A DNA stretch of 64,000 bases from Siphonodentalium dalli (Eukaryota; Mollusca; Scaphopoda; Gadilida; Siphonodentaliidae), in contig CP136066.1 in the NCBI GenBank assembly GCA_032622095.1, positions 112,369,319 through 112,433,318 on the forward strand, given 5' to 3'. A program made the translations under genes and the position numbers. Of this stretch, positions 35,420 to 46,069 are shown piece after piece (positions within the stretch are counted from its first letter, which is position 1; each line of letters starts with the position of its first letter). The notes below the pieces were generated by a model. It was not told where the DNA came from. It was given only the letters and a program-made list of their open reading frames with translations, and ran no database searches.

Positions 35420-35490
35420 CAGTTTAGACCTAGTTTAAACTACCAGTTTAAACTGGGTTTTAGTAGTAAAACCAAGTTTTTCTCCACCGC
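35420..35490. repeat. Subterminal AGTTTAAACT repeats, left end of copy A
   Basis: CAGTTTAGACCTAGTTTAAAC, then CCAGTTTAAACTGGG and GTTTTAGTAGTAAAACC. The same arrangement is found in inverse at 58640-58712 of copy B. Palindromic subterminal repeats of this kind often bind transposase. Confidence 0.75.
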
Positions 35491-35764
35491 TGGGACGACA
35501 TAGATTTGGTCGATTGCGTTACCTGTGGGCCACACTTGTCCAATTGCAAGAATAGGAGGCGTGGTCTGTCTGTTTATTATCGCTACTTGTCAATTCATTG
35601 TCCGATCAAGCGACCTGTTGTCGATATATAATCTCCTAATCAGGGGAATAACCCGTGCGCTTTGAGAAATCACGACGAATGCACGGTCTGTTGTATAACG
35701 GTTAGATATTATCTAATATCATGGACGAACGTGACTTTTGGAACTCAAAAATATCTCTTGAGGG

Positions 35765-37010
35765 CATGGGTGGGGCCCCACCACAAATACCCCATAGAAG
35801 CACCACCACCCCGGGGGTACCATCCGGACGGGTGAAAATGGGGTATGGACCATTTTTGAGAACGGGAAGGATTTCGGCGAATTTGACGGCATGAAAGGGT
35901 GGCTCGCCCATAATACCCGATAGAAACATCACCCCTCACCCCGGGATAACAGGGGTATGGACGGTAAGGATTTAGGCTAATTAATTTGGCAGCAGGAGTG
36001 GGTGGCACGATCAAAATACACCATAGAACCACCCCTACCCACCCCTCACCGGGGGGAGGGGTCCCACCAGAGGAGGTGGAAATTAGGTACGCCCAAATAC
36101 CGAATAGAAACACCCCAACCCTCACCCCCGGGGAAGGGTACCTCAAATAACGCATATAAACACCTCACCCCTCACATCCGGGCGGGGTGGGGTGGGTCAC
36201 CACCCGAGGGTGAAGATGGGATATGAACCATGTTCGAGAACGGTAAGGATTTCGGCCAATTTGACGACAGTGGTGTGTGGCCCGCTCCAAAATATCCCAT
36301 ATAGACACCCTACCATCATCCCTGGAGGGTACCACCCTGCTGGGGTGAAAATGGGGTATGGAGCATTTTATTCATTATTCGCAAAAACATGCCTCTGTTG
36401 GTCAATATTACGGCATGTGTAGGTGGCACGCCCCAAATACCCCATAGAATGGGGTATGGACCGTTATCGAGAACGGCAAGGATTTCGGCCCGCCCTCAAA
36501 TATAGTCATAGAAACACCCCTACCCTTACCGCGGGTGGTTCTACCCGAGCGGGTGAAAATGGGGTCCGGGTGGGGGTGGGGTGTTTCTATGGGGGGCATT
36601 TGGGATGTGCCACCCACCGTTCTCGAAAATGGTCCATACCCCATTTCACCCCTCGGGGTGGTACCTCCGGGTGAGGGTGTTTCTAGGGGGTAGTTGGAGC
36701 GGGCTACCCACACTGCTGACGTCAAATTGACCGAAATCCTTACCGTTCTCGAAAATGGTCCATACCCCATTTTCACCTCCTGGGTGGTACCCCCCCCCGG
36801 ATGTGAGGGGTGGGGTGTTTCTATGGGTTATTTGGGGCGAGCCACCCACCCATACTATCAAATTGGCCGAAATCCTTACAGTTCTCCCAAATAGTCCATA
36901 CTCCACCCCCTCAGGGTGGCCGTTACCCTCCCCCGGGTGAAGGCTTGGGTGTCTCTGATGGGTATTTGGGCGGGCCACCAACCCATGCGTCAAATTGACC
37001 GAAAGAGACC
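35765..37010. repeat. GC-rich array with internal change of orientation
   Basis: Units of about 130-150 bp contain GGTAAGGATTTCGGCCAATT, CCCCATAGAAACACCCC and GGTGAAAATGGGGTATGG. From 35765 to about 36570 they run on the plus strand (35865, 36240, 36473); from about 36580 to 37010 they run inverted (36725, 36857). The mirror-image array is present in copy B at 57020-58375. The GC content is far above the surroundings. The many frames across it are repeat-driven. Confidence 0.8.
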
Positions 37011-37239
37011 TTTTTGTGAATAAGGAATCAGTTTCAAAAGTCATGTTCGTGTCTAACGTGTCTATCTGATCAGTCCGATCCCGCCATGCTCTCAGCCGCC
37101 AAATCGACATCCGAACCATCGAATTGCAAACAGACATATATAGCAAGAAATCATCCATCACACTGGCACATATTTTGTTAGAATTTATCTCACAAGTACC
37201 GACATCGCCTCCCCGAATTCCACTAAGACTCTCCTGCAT
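36646..37239 (-). other. Open frame shared with copy B, not supported as a gene
   Basis: 197 codons start at ATG 37239 with MQESLSGIRGGDVG. The N-terminal 85 or so codons are unique sequence, and the rest runs into the GC-rich array. The frame is also open in copy B (56764-57285). Five base differences in the unique part give four amino-acid changes (C/Y, V/F, M/L, H/N) and no silent change, so there is no sign of purifying selection. No domain is recognised. Conservation is explained by the recent age of the two copies. Confidence 0.25.
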
Positions 37240-37654
37240 CTACATTGAGTGACAAACGCCCGCGCATAAACGCCTCCCCAATTCAAAACAAGAAAACCAT
37301 AGTCAGAAATGGTAACGCCACCAAGATTATGGTATTACATATAAATAGAAATTATAAAAAATACATAAAATATTTTGATAACAATTGCGTTTAAACAAGT
37401 AATCCTTCAAATTATTAATAACAAAGTAAACGACTGTAGGGTCACTCAACAGATTATAAAGACTTGGACATAGTATACTGTAAATACTAAAATTTAAATG
37501 AAATAATTAAAAGATAAAATTTAGCAAGTAGTAAAAGTTAAATTTTCTCATTTTTGTTTTGGTTAAATAAAGCAATAATTTAAATGTAACATTTGGTTTT
37601 AAAAAAATGATTGACCGTGGCTCTTCCAATAATTGCGCGACTGACCTGGTCAAT

Positions 37655-37895
37655 TGTTCTTAAGAAGTTGTTTTGATAATTACTATGGAGGGAAATAGTT
37701 GTGGCTGTGGCTTCGCAAGTAATTACCTTGGTGACGTGATGTTAACAAATCTGAACTCCAGTTAACCAAGGACGCTTCATACCAAATATAAGGTGAATTA
37801 TTAATTCTTTAGAAGTTGTTTTAAGATTTACTATGGAGGGAAAGAATTGTGGTGCTGGCTTCGCAACTATTTGACCTCATTGTAACAAATATAAA
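37655..37895 (+). repeat. Two diverged copies of a 150-bp unit
   Basis: AGAAGTTGTTTTGATAATTAC followed by CTATGGAGGGAAA and GGCTTCGCAA at 37665-37720 recurs at 37812-37868. Confidence 0.65.
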
Positions 37896-37905
37896 TATTA
37901 GTCAC

Positions 37906-38244
37906 TCAGGCAATAGATGTATCTATTCTGTATATTAACTTATTGGGTCTTACGTGTCTTGAGATGTCTAAATAGTTTTCGATGGACAGATCGCACAAGG
38001 GACCCACGCCAATCTTCTCTGTTGGGATTCCAATTGTTGGCTCATTAAATAGGCACATATGCTTAAGATACAGTCGCACGCTCCCGTAAGTCGGGTTTTG
38101 GATCACAGTTAATGAAAATATCATTGAAATAATCGGTTTCCCCCAATAAACATCCATATATTGAATATACATGTTTTGGAGCAGAATTAGGCAGTCCATA
38201 TTGGACGCCATCATGGAATTTATTTTGTTTTGATTTTCACACAT
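37906..38244 (-). other. 112-codon open frame, unrecognised
   Basis: It starts at ATG 38244 inside the segment specific to copy A and reads through without a domain I recognise. Composition is not obviously low-complexity, but there is no second copy, splice site or neighbouring gene to support it. Confidence 0.15.
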
Positions 38245-38272
38245 AATTATTAGTTATATGGATGGAGTTCTC

Positions 38273-38775
38273 ATTAAACCTCACATCCTTGTATTGGTTA
38301 CAGTAATACCCAAAGTAATTGACCACTTAACCACATCAGAATTATTGGTAATTTTTCAGGATTTGAAATCCTGAAAATTTACCAATAATTTTGCTGTGGT
38401 CAATTACTTTGGACATTACTGTATGAGGATTGAGTTATCATTAAACCTCAAATCCTTATATTGGTTACAGTAATGCCCAAAGTAATTGACCACTTAACCA
38501 CAGCAGAATTATGTATTTTTTCAGCATTTACAATCCTCAAATTACCCATTATTCTGCTGTGGTTAAGTGGTCAATTGCTTTGAACATTACTGTATGATGA
38601 TTGAGTTATCATTAAACCTCAAATCCTTATATTGGTTACAGTAATGCCCAAAGTAATTGACCCTTTAACCACAGCATAATTATGGGTAATTTTTCAGGAT
38701 TTAGAATCATGAAAAAATACACACAATTTTGCTGTGGTTAAGTGATGAATTACTTAGGACATTACTGTATGTAGA
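38273..38775. repeat. Three tandem 165-bp palindromic units
   Basis: Units at about 38273-38438, 38439-38600 and 38601-38775 each read TACAGTAATGCCCAAAG...TTGACCACTTAACC, then a central GGATTTGAAATCC-type turn, then the inverse of the first half. Each unit is a hairpin with a stem of about 60-65 bp. All three have the same orientation and are separated by GATTGAGTTATCATTAAACC. Confidence 0.85.
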
Positions 38776-39054
38776 TGGAGTTAAACCTCACATCAGTGTG
38801 TTGGGGATTTGGACCTTGACTTGGGACCTTTGGTTTTTAATGCAACAAATGCGCGTACACCGTATACACAAATTTGTTATGTAAACAGAGTTTTTCTTGG
38901 ATAAGATGAGTTTGAAGCCTGCTTACATTTCAAAATGTTGTCAGTTTTGTATTGTCTGCAGCGGACCTCGACGCTTTGAAGCAAAAGTTACAAAAGATAA
39001 AAAGTGTATGTGACGAGACTATAATACAAATGAAAAAATAAATTGAGGGAGGGG

Positions 39055-39770
39055 TGGGCGATACAGGGAACTAAGGGTTGAACCGATATAAATTTGTAGA
39101 GCAATAACGACCAATGTTGACATATTATGCATATCAACTCTACTGTTGCAACAAGGCTATAAAATAGGGGGGTGTCAGAATCTTAGTCATCTCTATATAG
39201 TGCCAGAATAGTCATTTATGGAGTTCTATAAGATGTTGGGTTGGTTATATGGACTCGGAGAAAAAAGGGGTTTGTACCGATGAAGTTGATGAACTGACAT
39301 AAATTAGTGGATCGATGTTGCCATGTAATGCATCGTGACTGTACTAAAGCAGCAATTATATAAAATTGGGGGGGGGGGGGGGGGTCTGAAATTATCTCTA
39401 TAGTTGGCACCAGGATTATATAGAAAGGAATAGCAATTGATATACATATACGGTATACTATAGTAATACCATAGACATATAAGTACAAGTATCACAAGAT
39501 AAAATATTACGTAACATGACTATATACCGATGAAAGAAATAAATAAATTGGACCGGGATTAGAGGTTGGGTTGGTTATATGTGGATAATTGGATATGGAA
39601 TTCATACCGATGAAACGATACAAATTAGTGGAGCGATAAAGACACTTAGTCAGGCTACGCGGGGGAAATAGGGGTTGATACGATAGACCGAAATAAATTT
39701 GTCGAGTGATAATGACCAATGTTGACGTATAAAGTAACGCGACTGTACTGTCACACAATTATCAGGTAGA
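39055..39770 (+). repeat. About 190-bp tandem array, four degenerate units
   Basis: Units share GGGGTT-ACCGAT, AAATT-GT-GAGCGATAA, CCAATGTTGAC and CGACTGTACTGT, starting near 39055, 39240, 39555 and 39660. A 17-base G run lies at 39368-39384. Confidence 0.75.
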
Positions 39771-40297
39771 ACCGGTCAAATATGACAGGGTACATCACGT
39801 AATTATTTCCTAGATCGAAGAAATGATTTTTTTTTTCGATGATAAAATTTAAGATGGGATTTGCCATTAAAATCGATTTATGTCTATAAAACTGTCATTT
39901 TTCAAAATTTTGAGCTGAAACTTGGTGTGTATGTGTATAATACTACTATATTTATAAAATGACAGAGTTCAGCGCGTAATTATGTTTTAGATGGAAGAAA
40001 TTGAATTTGTTTTCGATAAAAAATTTACAGCGTGTACGGCCTACGGGTCATTGAGTATGCTCAATTTTTGTAAACAAACTTTTGTCAATAGCCGTTTTGG
40101 TCAAACTAAACCTTCTTCGACCGGGACAGCAGATCCGAATAGTAGCTAAGATGTATTTAGATAGAATTATCAAAAGAATATGACCGACCAGGGTACATTT
40201 TAAGAGAATAGAGTGGATAAATCTTGGTGATAATTCCAGAAAATAAAGATGGAGGTGAATCACAATTAAACTTCCCACAATGCACTTCACTAACCAG

Positions 40298-40735
40298 GGG
40301 TTCTCAATGGGTTACACATTATTTTCAGTCTATCAGATTATTTATATTTTCAACAACAAGTGACTTTAAGTTTACAATTTCAGCCTGTCCTGACTCTATC
40401 GATACGATTTAACACATTTTCAAAAACGTATTATACACCGGTGGCGTTAACTTTACAATTTAAGCATCTACGTGATTCTATCGGTACGATTGAGTAAGGT
40501 ACCGACAAGAATACATCAGGGGCTCCCAATGGGTTATATATTATTTTCAGTCTATCAAATTATTTATATTTTCATCAACATATTATTACACCGGTGACTT
40601 TAAGTTTACAATTTCAGCCTGTCCTGACTCTATCGATACGATTTATCATATTTTCATAAACATATTATACACCGGTGACGTTAACTTTACAATTTCGGCA
40701 TCTACGTGATTCTATCGGTACGATCGAGTAAGGGA
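40298..40735 (+). repeat. About 210-bp tandem duplication with 100-bp sub-repeats
   Basis: CTCAATGGGTTACACATTAT at 40302 and CTCCCAATGGGTTATATATT at 40512 begin two homologous blocks. Each block contains two versions of CACCGGTGACTTTAAGTTTA...TCTATCGATACGATT. Confidence 0.85.
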
Positions 40736-41084
40736 CACAAAATCTCCAAGAATACATTCGCCCTGTCCACCACACAATATCAAACTCACAGAAGCTAGAA
40801 ACACCACAGGTGGCGTAATAAACACTCCCATATTCACGAAGAAACAACATCAATATTGGGCGAAAAATATCGGCCGAATAATTAAACAAAAAAAACTAGG
40901 TTTTAGTCAAACCTGGGGTAGGGTGGTTTAACTTTTAATTTTTTTCAAAGTATATTTAAAGGTGTATGTTCGAGGCGAGACGTATGGTACGTATAAATCA
41001 TATATACCTAAGCTTATACTGATGATTATATAGCCAATTCACCACAAACAATTAGTAATATTACCATAACTTTATCACGTTAAT

Positions 41085-41258
41085 AAAACCTAGTTTCAGC
41101 TTAAACTGAGTTTATCACAAAACTTGGTTTAAGTACGCTAGAACCCAGTTTTACTCCCATAAACCTGGTTTAACTACTGTAAAACCAAGTTTAAACCCTA
41201 CTTAAACCTAGTTTAAACTGGAGTTAAACCTGGTCTAGAATAAAACCTAGTCTAAACC
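41085..41258. repeat. Subterminal CTGGTTTAA/CTAGTTTAA repeats, right end of copy A
   Basis: At least eight variants of AAACCTAGTTTAAACTGG occur in 170 bp. The inverse is at 56275-56440 in copy B, almost unchanged. Confidence 0.8.
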
Positions 41259-41589
41259 AGAGATGCCGATTCGGACCATGGAAATGGCCAATTTCTATCA
41301 ATTACAGGATGTGCAGCTCCCATAGAAAAGTGCAGATATGCGATACCGGTACTCTCAAAGATATAGTAATCTTATTCGTTTATCTGGGCAGGTTTATCAG
41401 TTGCGCAATGGGCCCCTGTCGGTGATATTTACGTGCAGTTGGGTTGATGAATTCTCAGTTAATTGGCGCTCTCGACGGTAATTCGTCCATGCACCAATAA
41501 CAACCAATGACATCTCATGTGGCATATAGCGGCTGCTTGAAGCAACGACATGAGCGTGGCGATAGGGGAGTGGGGATTTGTTGTTTAGA

Positions 41590-41860
41590 CCAACAGTAAC
41601 ATACTTTCCTACCTTCTACTTTTGGTTAATTTTTATGATATGGCCATTAGTGGAAATTGTCCAAGAGTTGGAAAGCTTGAGGTACCATTGGAAAGTTCCA
41701 ACCCATGCAAGGTGGCGAAAATGGAATTTCGCGAACCTGTGAGTTTTGTCTAATTCAAGGGGGTGCAGTTTTTTCAAGAATCGTACAAATCGAATCCTGG
41801 ATCATGCATGCCACGAATCTGCTCTGGCTACGCACGTAGATATGATTTTCCACCGTGACC
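41590..41860 (+). repeat. Diverged R2-like block
   Basis: It shares AGTTGGAAAG, TTCGCGAACCTGTGAG and GGGGGTGCAGTT with 10800-10960 and 23200-23290. The ends are not conserved. Confidence 0.45.
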
Positions 41861-41959
41861 CGTTCAAAACCTGGGAACTTTTTTATATTCTTATACCTGT
41901 TCTGCACGGCGGGGAAGTTTATAACATTCAACAAACAACACATGGAATATACATTATTT

Positions 41960-42504
41960 CTTTGCTAATACCTGTTCCTTAAGAATCTATTTCATGGTAG
42001 GGGTGCAGGTCCCATCTTAGTTTAAACAGTATTTATTCCATGAATAATACAACATAAATTATATAACATATCAGAGTGTCTGATTTATATAATATTATGT
42101 CGTACGATATACTATCCTTAATCCAGATATATTACTGTCGTTTCATGTAGCTGTAAAAGAGACGGAGCTTGAGACGTTTCCTCTGTACGGCGAGGAGTTC
42201 CCATCCGGTTTCCGCGAGGAGAGATTTGGCAGATCGGGTTGCACCTGTTACTATACATGCTGCTTCATATTGTACTTTGTCTATGTCATCGCTTTCTTCT
42301 TTGGGTCTCATCTTGAGAATCTTGCATGATTTTGTGAGTAGGTATCTCAATAAACATTGAGTTGATTACCCGCGAAATGTTCCATGATTGTAAGCGATGT
42401 AAATCAAAATCGGCTCAACAAAGTCACATAAAACATACGACTTCGAGCCGAAACCTTCACCTGTATATACCGTGAAATATATTAAGGAACAGGTATTAAC
42501 AAAG
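41960..42504. mobile_element. 545-bp inverted-repeat unit enclosing LINE sequence
   Basis: TTTCTTTGCTAATACCTGTT at the left is mirrored by AACAGGTATTAACAAAG-type sequence at 42470-42504, about 36 bp with roughly 85 per cent match. A LINE fragment lies inside on the minus strand. Confidence 0.5.
42132..42350 (-). pseudogene. LINE reverse-transcriptase tail fragment
   Basis: The minus-strand frame contains DIDKVQYEAACIVTGATRSA, then ETGWELLAVQRKRLKLRLFY. These match the segment after the polymerase core of CR1/L2-like elements, where the usual form is LEKVQ-EAARIVTG. Only about 70 codons survive, without catalytic residues. It is a different element from that at 2331-3190, or a different part of a related one. 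Confidence 0.7.
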
Positions 42505-42509
42505 ACATA

Positions 42510-43308
42510 TATTAGCTGCAATGTTTTTGTTTTCAATGTTAAAACGTCCTTGTCAGAACATCAACACGTTCCCAGTATTTTAACTGATGGGGTATGATCC
42601 CTACGGGCGTAGCCAGAGGGGACATTCATGTCATGATCTATAGTCGAATCCATGAGTGATAATACAACGATGGGAGAGCTACTGGCTCACGTAAATACAA
42701 TGAACGCAGTAGCAGGATGCCTCAAGGACAACTGGGCATCAGTTGGCATATAAACAATGCGTAAGTTTTTATCACTACCTTGCTGTATTCGTTTTGACGA
42801 TGGATGGCACCTTATTTATCAGGAAATATACCTGTTTCCCCATTATACCTGGCACAACACTCCTAATTCTACGCCATTATCTGGTATTTTGTAAGCTTCT
42901 TGCGTTTGTTAATGGGAAAGTGGATTATTATCGCACTCAAGGACATGTTGTAAATTAGGAGTCGTGCAATGCGCATTCCACCGGGCGTTGTTCGACAATG
43001 CTAGCAATAAACACGCATTACTGAGAGATACTCCACGAAACGTACACCCCCATCAACCAGAAAACAATTAGATAGAGAAAAGATATTGTCAATGAAAAGA
43101 ATGGCTTTCTCTGGCTAAACCATTCCTTCATTCATCAGCCAAGAAAGAATTATATATAAGTTTCTTTTCTGCGTAGAGAATTTTCCTGATATAAGATGGG
43201 TTGGCAAAGTCAAAGTTTTGCTCAATCTATATTAGTGTCACGACACTGATAATAGTCTGCATAATGCATCAGTTCCGTGGCCAATTCGTTCCACGTATTT
43301 ATCTAATA
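42510..43308. other. Unassigned DNA
   Basis: No gene or repeat recognised. Confidence 0.4.
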
Positions 43309-43540
43309 CTAGCGGATGTACCCGGCGTTGCACTGGAATATTAAAGAATATTTATTGTTACGGTACTTTGTTCTGATAAGGGAGAAAATAAAGGCGTTGC
43401 CAGGCAGATTCGAGACCCAGCACATGTTAATTAACAGGAGGGCCGAAATACATGACCACACCAACCTTCAGTGAGATCCGCCCAGTAGTTTACAAGAAAA
43501 CCAATGTCAGAAATTGTAACGCGCTCAAGATCATATATTA
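43309..43540 (-). mobile_element. Helitron-like 3' end (minus strand)
   Basis: On the minus strand the sequence ends CAACGCCGGGTAC-ATCCG-CTAG and is followed by T, as Helitron 3' ends are (CTRR before T). The same CGCCGGGTAC block precedes CTAG-T at 51524-51563. The downstream part holds R3-like sequence (43490-43532). The 5' boundary of this copy was not found. Confidence 0.45.
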
Positions 43541-43587
43541 TATACCCATGATTGTAATTATAGAATATAAAATTATATTATGGAGGA

Positions 43588-43612
43588 AAATAAAGATATA
43601 TATATATATATA
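43588..43612. repeat. (TA)n microsatellite
   Basis: A short TA run after ATAAAGA. Confidence 0.9.
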
Positions 43613-44059
43613 ATTAACAAACCGGTAGCCCACTCGGCCGTCTCCGACCACAACCCCCAGGCCAGTGGGCTGCAGAACGCAACATGTCTATAAAAGTTGA
43701 AATATAAGACTTAAAAATTATCTTTTTCATTTCTTTTATTTGTAACTGGCATAGCTTATCACAAACCAAAAATCAACATTATTAACATAATGTTTATTAA
43801 CGACAATACACGAAATTGAAATTTCCAACTACACCTTTTACCGGACTCGGCCTCCGGTCGCAGTTCGACATTTAATCCTCCCAAAAATTCCCATTCTGAT
43901 TCTATAAATAAAACACCCATGCGCCCAGGCGAAACAGGAATCTCTACACCAGTATACACGCGGAGCGCGCGTAATGGGAACCGCGATACCCGCGCGAATA
44001 TGATGTCATATAACGAACGTCAAAAGCCGACGTTAAGTATATTCATGGATCCTATTTCT

Positions 44060-44740
44060 TTAGAAATTAATTACATTTGATTCAAAAGTTGCATGCAGTC
44101 ATCTCCAATAGCGAAATTACAGCCCCCAAACGCACAATTTTACGAAAATCGGTTGCCTTGTCAACCGATCGCAATTTGGTGGTAGGCCTATCTACCCAAA
44201 AAACTTTGGAACATTTATAGACTACGGATGATCACCCATAGGCCTATATATATTATGAGTTGTCACGTGGAGAATTCTGTCACGACAAATCGGTCTGACC
44301 CAGCATTAAATTAACGCACACATTGCTATAACATGATATAAAAGTAAGCATTTTAACGTTAGAGAACGGGGCATTGGCGACCATTTTGAAAGGCGCCCTC
44401 TGTCGGTGTGGGTGGTTTTCGATCAAGGCTAGTTCCAGATGTTGGCAAAATATTCCTGGATCATTTAACTTCGGAAATAATTTATATTTCATTCAAAATG
44501 TCGCAAACATATCGTCATATAGCGAAATTACAGCCACAAACGCATAAATTTCCGACAATAGGTTGCTATGGTCGCAATTTGGTGGTATATACACAAAATT
44601 TATAGAAGCTTTATAGCCTACGGGTGATCACCCATATATAGTATGAGTTGTCACGCGGAGAATTCTGCCAAGGCAAATGGTCTGACCCAACATTAAATAA
44701 ACGCATAAATTGCTATACAATTATATAAAAGTAAGCATTT
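44060..44740 (+). repeat. Two diverged direct copies, about 400 bp apart
   Basis: 44065-44353 and 44467-44740 share AGCGAAATTACAGCC, GATCACCCATA, ATGAGTTGTCAC, GGAGAATTCTG and TATAAAAGTAAGCATTT in the same order. Confidence 0.8.
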
Positions 44741-44819
44741 CTGCAAACAATCACGTCTGAGAGAAATGTTTTCTCAATAGAATCACGTCCCAAACGAGTT
44801 AGGGGGATCCGGACCCAGT

Positions 44820-44929
44820 CCATGTTACCCAAAGGGACGAAAAACATGGCCATACCAAATTTCAGGGCGATCTGCCAAGTAGTTCCCGAGAAACCCTTTT
44901 GCCCGTGCTGATATGACGTCATGTAGCAT

Positions 44930-45011
<82 letters not shown>

Positions 45012-45121
45012 GTAGAGGAGAGAGAGAGCGAGAGAAGAGAGAGCGAGAGAAGGGAGATAAAGAGAGATAGAGCGAGAAAGGGGAGAGAGATGGATGAGGA
45101 GATAGAGAGACGAAGAGAGTG

Positions 45122-45168
<47 letters not shown>

Positions 45169-45225
45169 GCCAAGTAGTTCCGGAGAAACCATTTTGCCAG
45201 TGCTGATATGAGATCATAACGTCAA

Positions 45226-45228
<3 letters not shown>
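44820..45228 (+). repeat. GATCTGCCAAGTAGTTCC repeat, two partial copies
   Basis: GCCAAGTAGTTCC-GAGAAACC...TGCTGATATGA is present at 44872-44918 and again at 45166-45211, separated by the GA satellite. Confidence 0.75.
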
Positions 45229-45265
<37 letters not shown>

Positions 45266-45437
45266 TAGGAGAGATGGAGGGAGTGAGAGGAGATATAGAG
45301 GAGAGAGAGGGAGAGAGGAGAGAGATAGGAGAGATGGAGGGATTGAGAGGAGATATAGAGGAGAGAGAGAGGATGAGTGAGTGAGAACAATAGAGATATA
45401 TAGAGAGGAGAGAGAGAAAGAGAGAGAGGAGAGAGAG

Positions 45438-45513
<76 letters not shown>

Positions 45514-45515
45514 CG
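44934..45515 (+). repeat. GA-rich satellite with embedded (TA)n
   Basis: Pure (GA)n at 44936-45008, 45130-45162, 45229-45257 and 45475-45508. Degenerate GAGAGATAGGAGAGATGGAG units (60-bp period) lie at 45255-45370, and (TA)n at 45442-45474. The strand asymmetry is extreme. The longest open frame of the window (minus, 44825-45574) is a Ser/Leu artefact of this repeat. Confidence 0.95.
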
Positions 45516-45697
45516 AGATTGATATTTTTTGAATGACAGGTGTGCATGCAGGGGCTCCGACCCATTGTCCCCAACTGACGCTTCTATGCATAATATACAT
45601 TGGGAAAATTCCGTCATGCACACCTATACGGATGCATGTTGTGGCATGTACACCGATCTTCAAGACGTCGCAAACATGCATTCTACCGAACTCTTAA

Positions 45698-46065
45698 AGA
45701 CATATTATGTACTTGTTCGGGTACGTTAAACTGATAAGTTGGTATTCAGGCGCTGTGCCAACTGGCGGAATGTAGCATTCTACTAACATCATCGAAAATC
45801 TCAAGCAAATCGACCGTACCACTCCATAGAAAACATTGTCTGAACTACGCTAAATTATAAATATTTACTACTCGAATCGGGACGCTTCTATCTGCGATAA
45901 ACCAACGAAAACGATTTCGCCATCGGAAGTCACTGTATTTAATTAATATATAAGAATGACGGTGTGTATTGTCAATTTAGATATAATATTTGTAAAAATA
46001 ACTACTTTGACCAAGATTATTCTCCATTTCTATTTGATCACCCTACCGGAGTGTTTAACATCACT
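45698..46065 (-). mobile_element. TTAA-flanked MITE R1, copy 2 (368 bp)
   Basis: TTAA at 45694-45697 and 46066-46069. The reverse complement runs collinearly with 9784-10131 and with 53164-53500 plus 63652-63681. Confidence 0.8.
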
Positions 46066-46069
46066 TTAA

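Larger units (their letters stand above)
37289..40816. other. 3.5-kb segment present in copy A, absent from copy B
   Basis: Copy B reads straight from the homologue of 37288 to that of 40817 (at about 56720 in B), with AA shared at the joint. The segment starts with the R3 repeat and ends GGTGGCGT, which resembles the inverse of its own start (GTAACGCCACC at 37311). Whether A gained it or B lost it is not decided; the R3 start and the weak end symmetry favour an insertion. Confidence 0.65.
35402..41277 (+). mobile_element. 5.9-kb TIR element, copy A
   Basis: The ends are GGTCCGAATCGGCATCTC at 35402-35419 and its exact complement at 41260-41277, each followed inward by blocks of CTAGTTTAAACT/CTGGTTTAA-type subterminal repeats (35420-35490 and 41085-41258). 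AT flanks both sides (35400-35401, 41278-41279). A second copy, B, at 56256-58731 has the same ends in the opposite orientation. Inside are a GC-rich array (35765-37010), a stretch shared with B, and a 3.5-kb segment absent from B. No transposase was recognised. The superfamily is unknown; a 2-bp AT duplication is possible but not proven. Confidence 0.8.

Noticed and set aside
35702-36776. Many proline/glycine-rich frames in both strands
   Set aside because: They follow the GC-rich tandem array and appear in several frames at once; the same occurs in copy B.
44825-45574. Longest open frame of the window (minus strand, about 250 codons, Ser/Leu-rich)
   Set aside because: It is the translation of a CT/GA dinucleotide satellite; two other frames are equally open across the same repeat.
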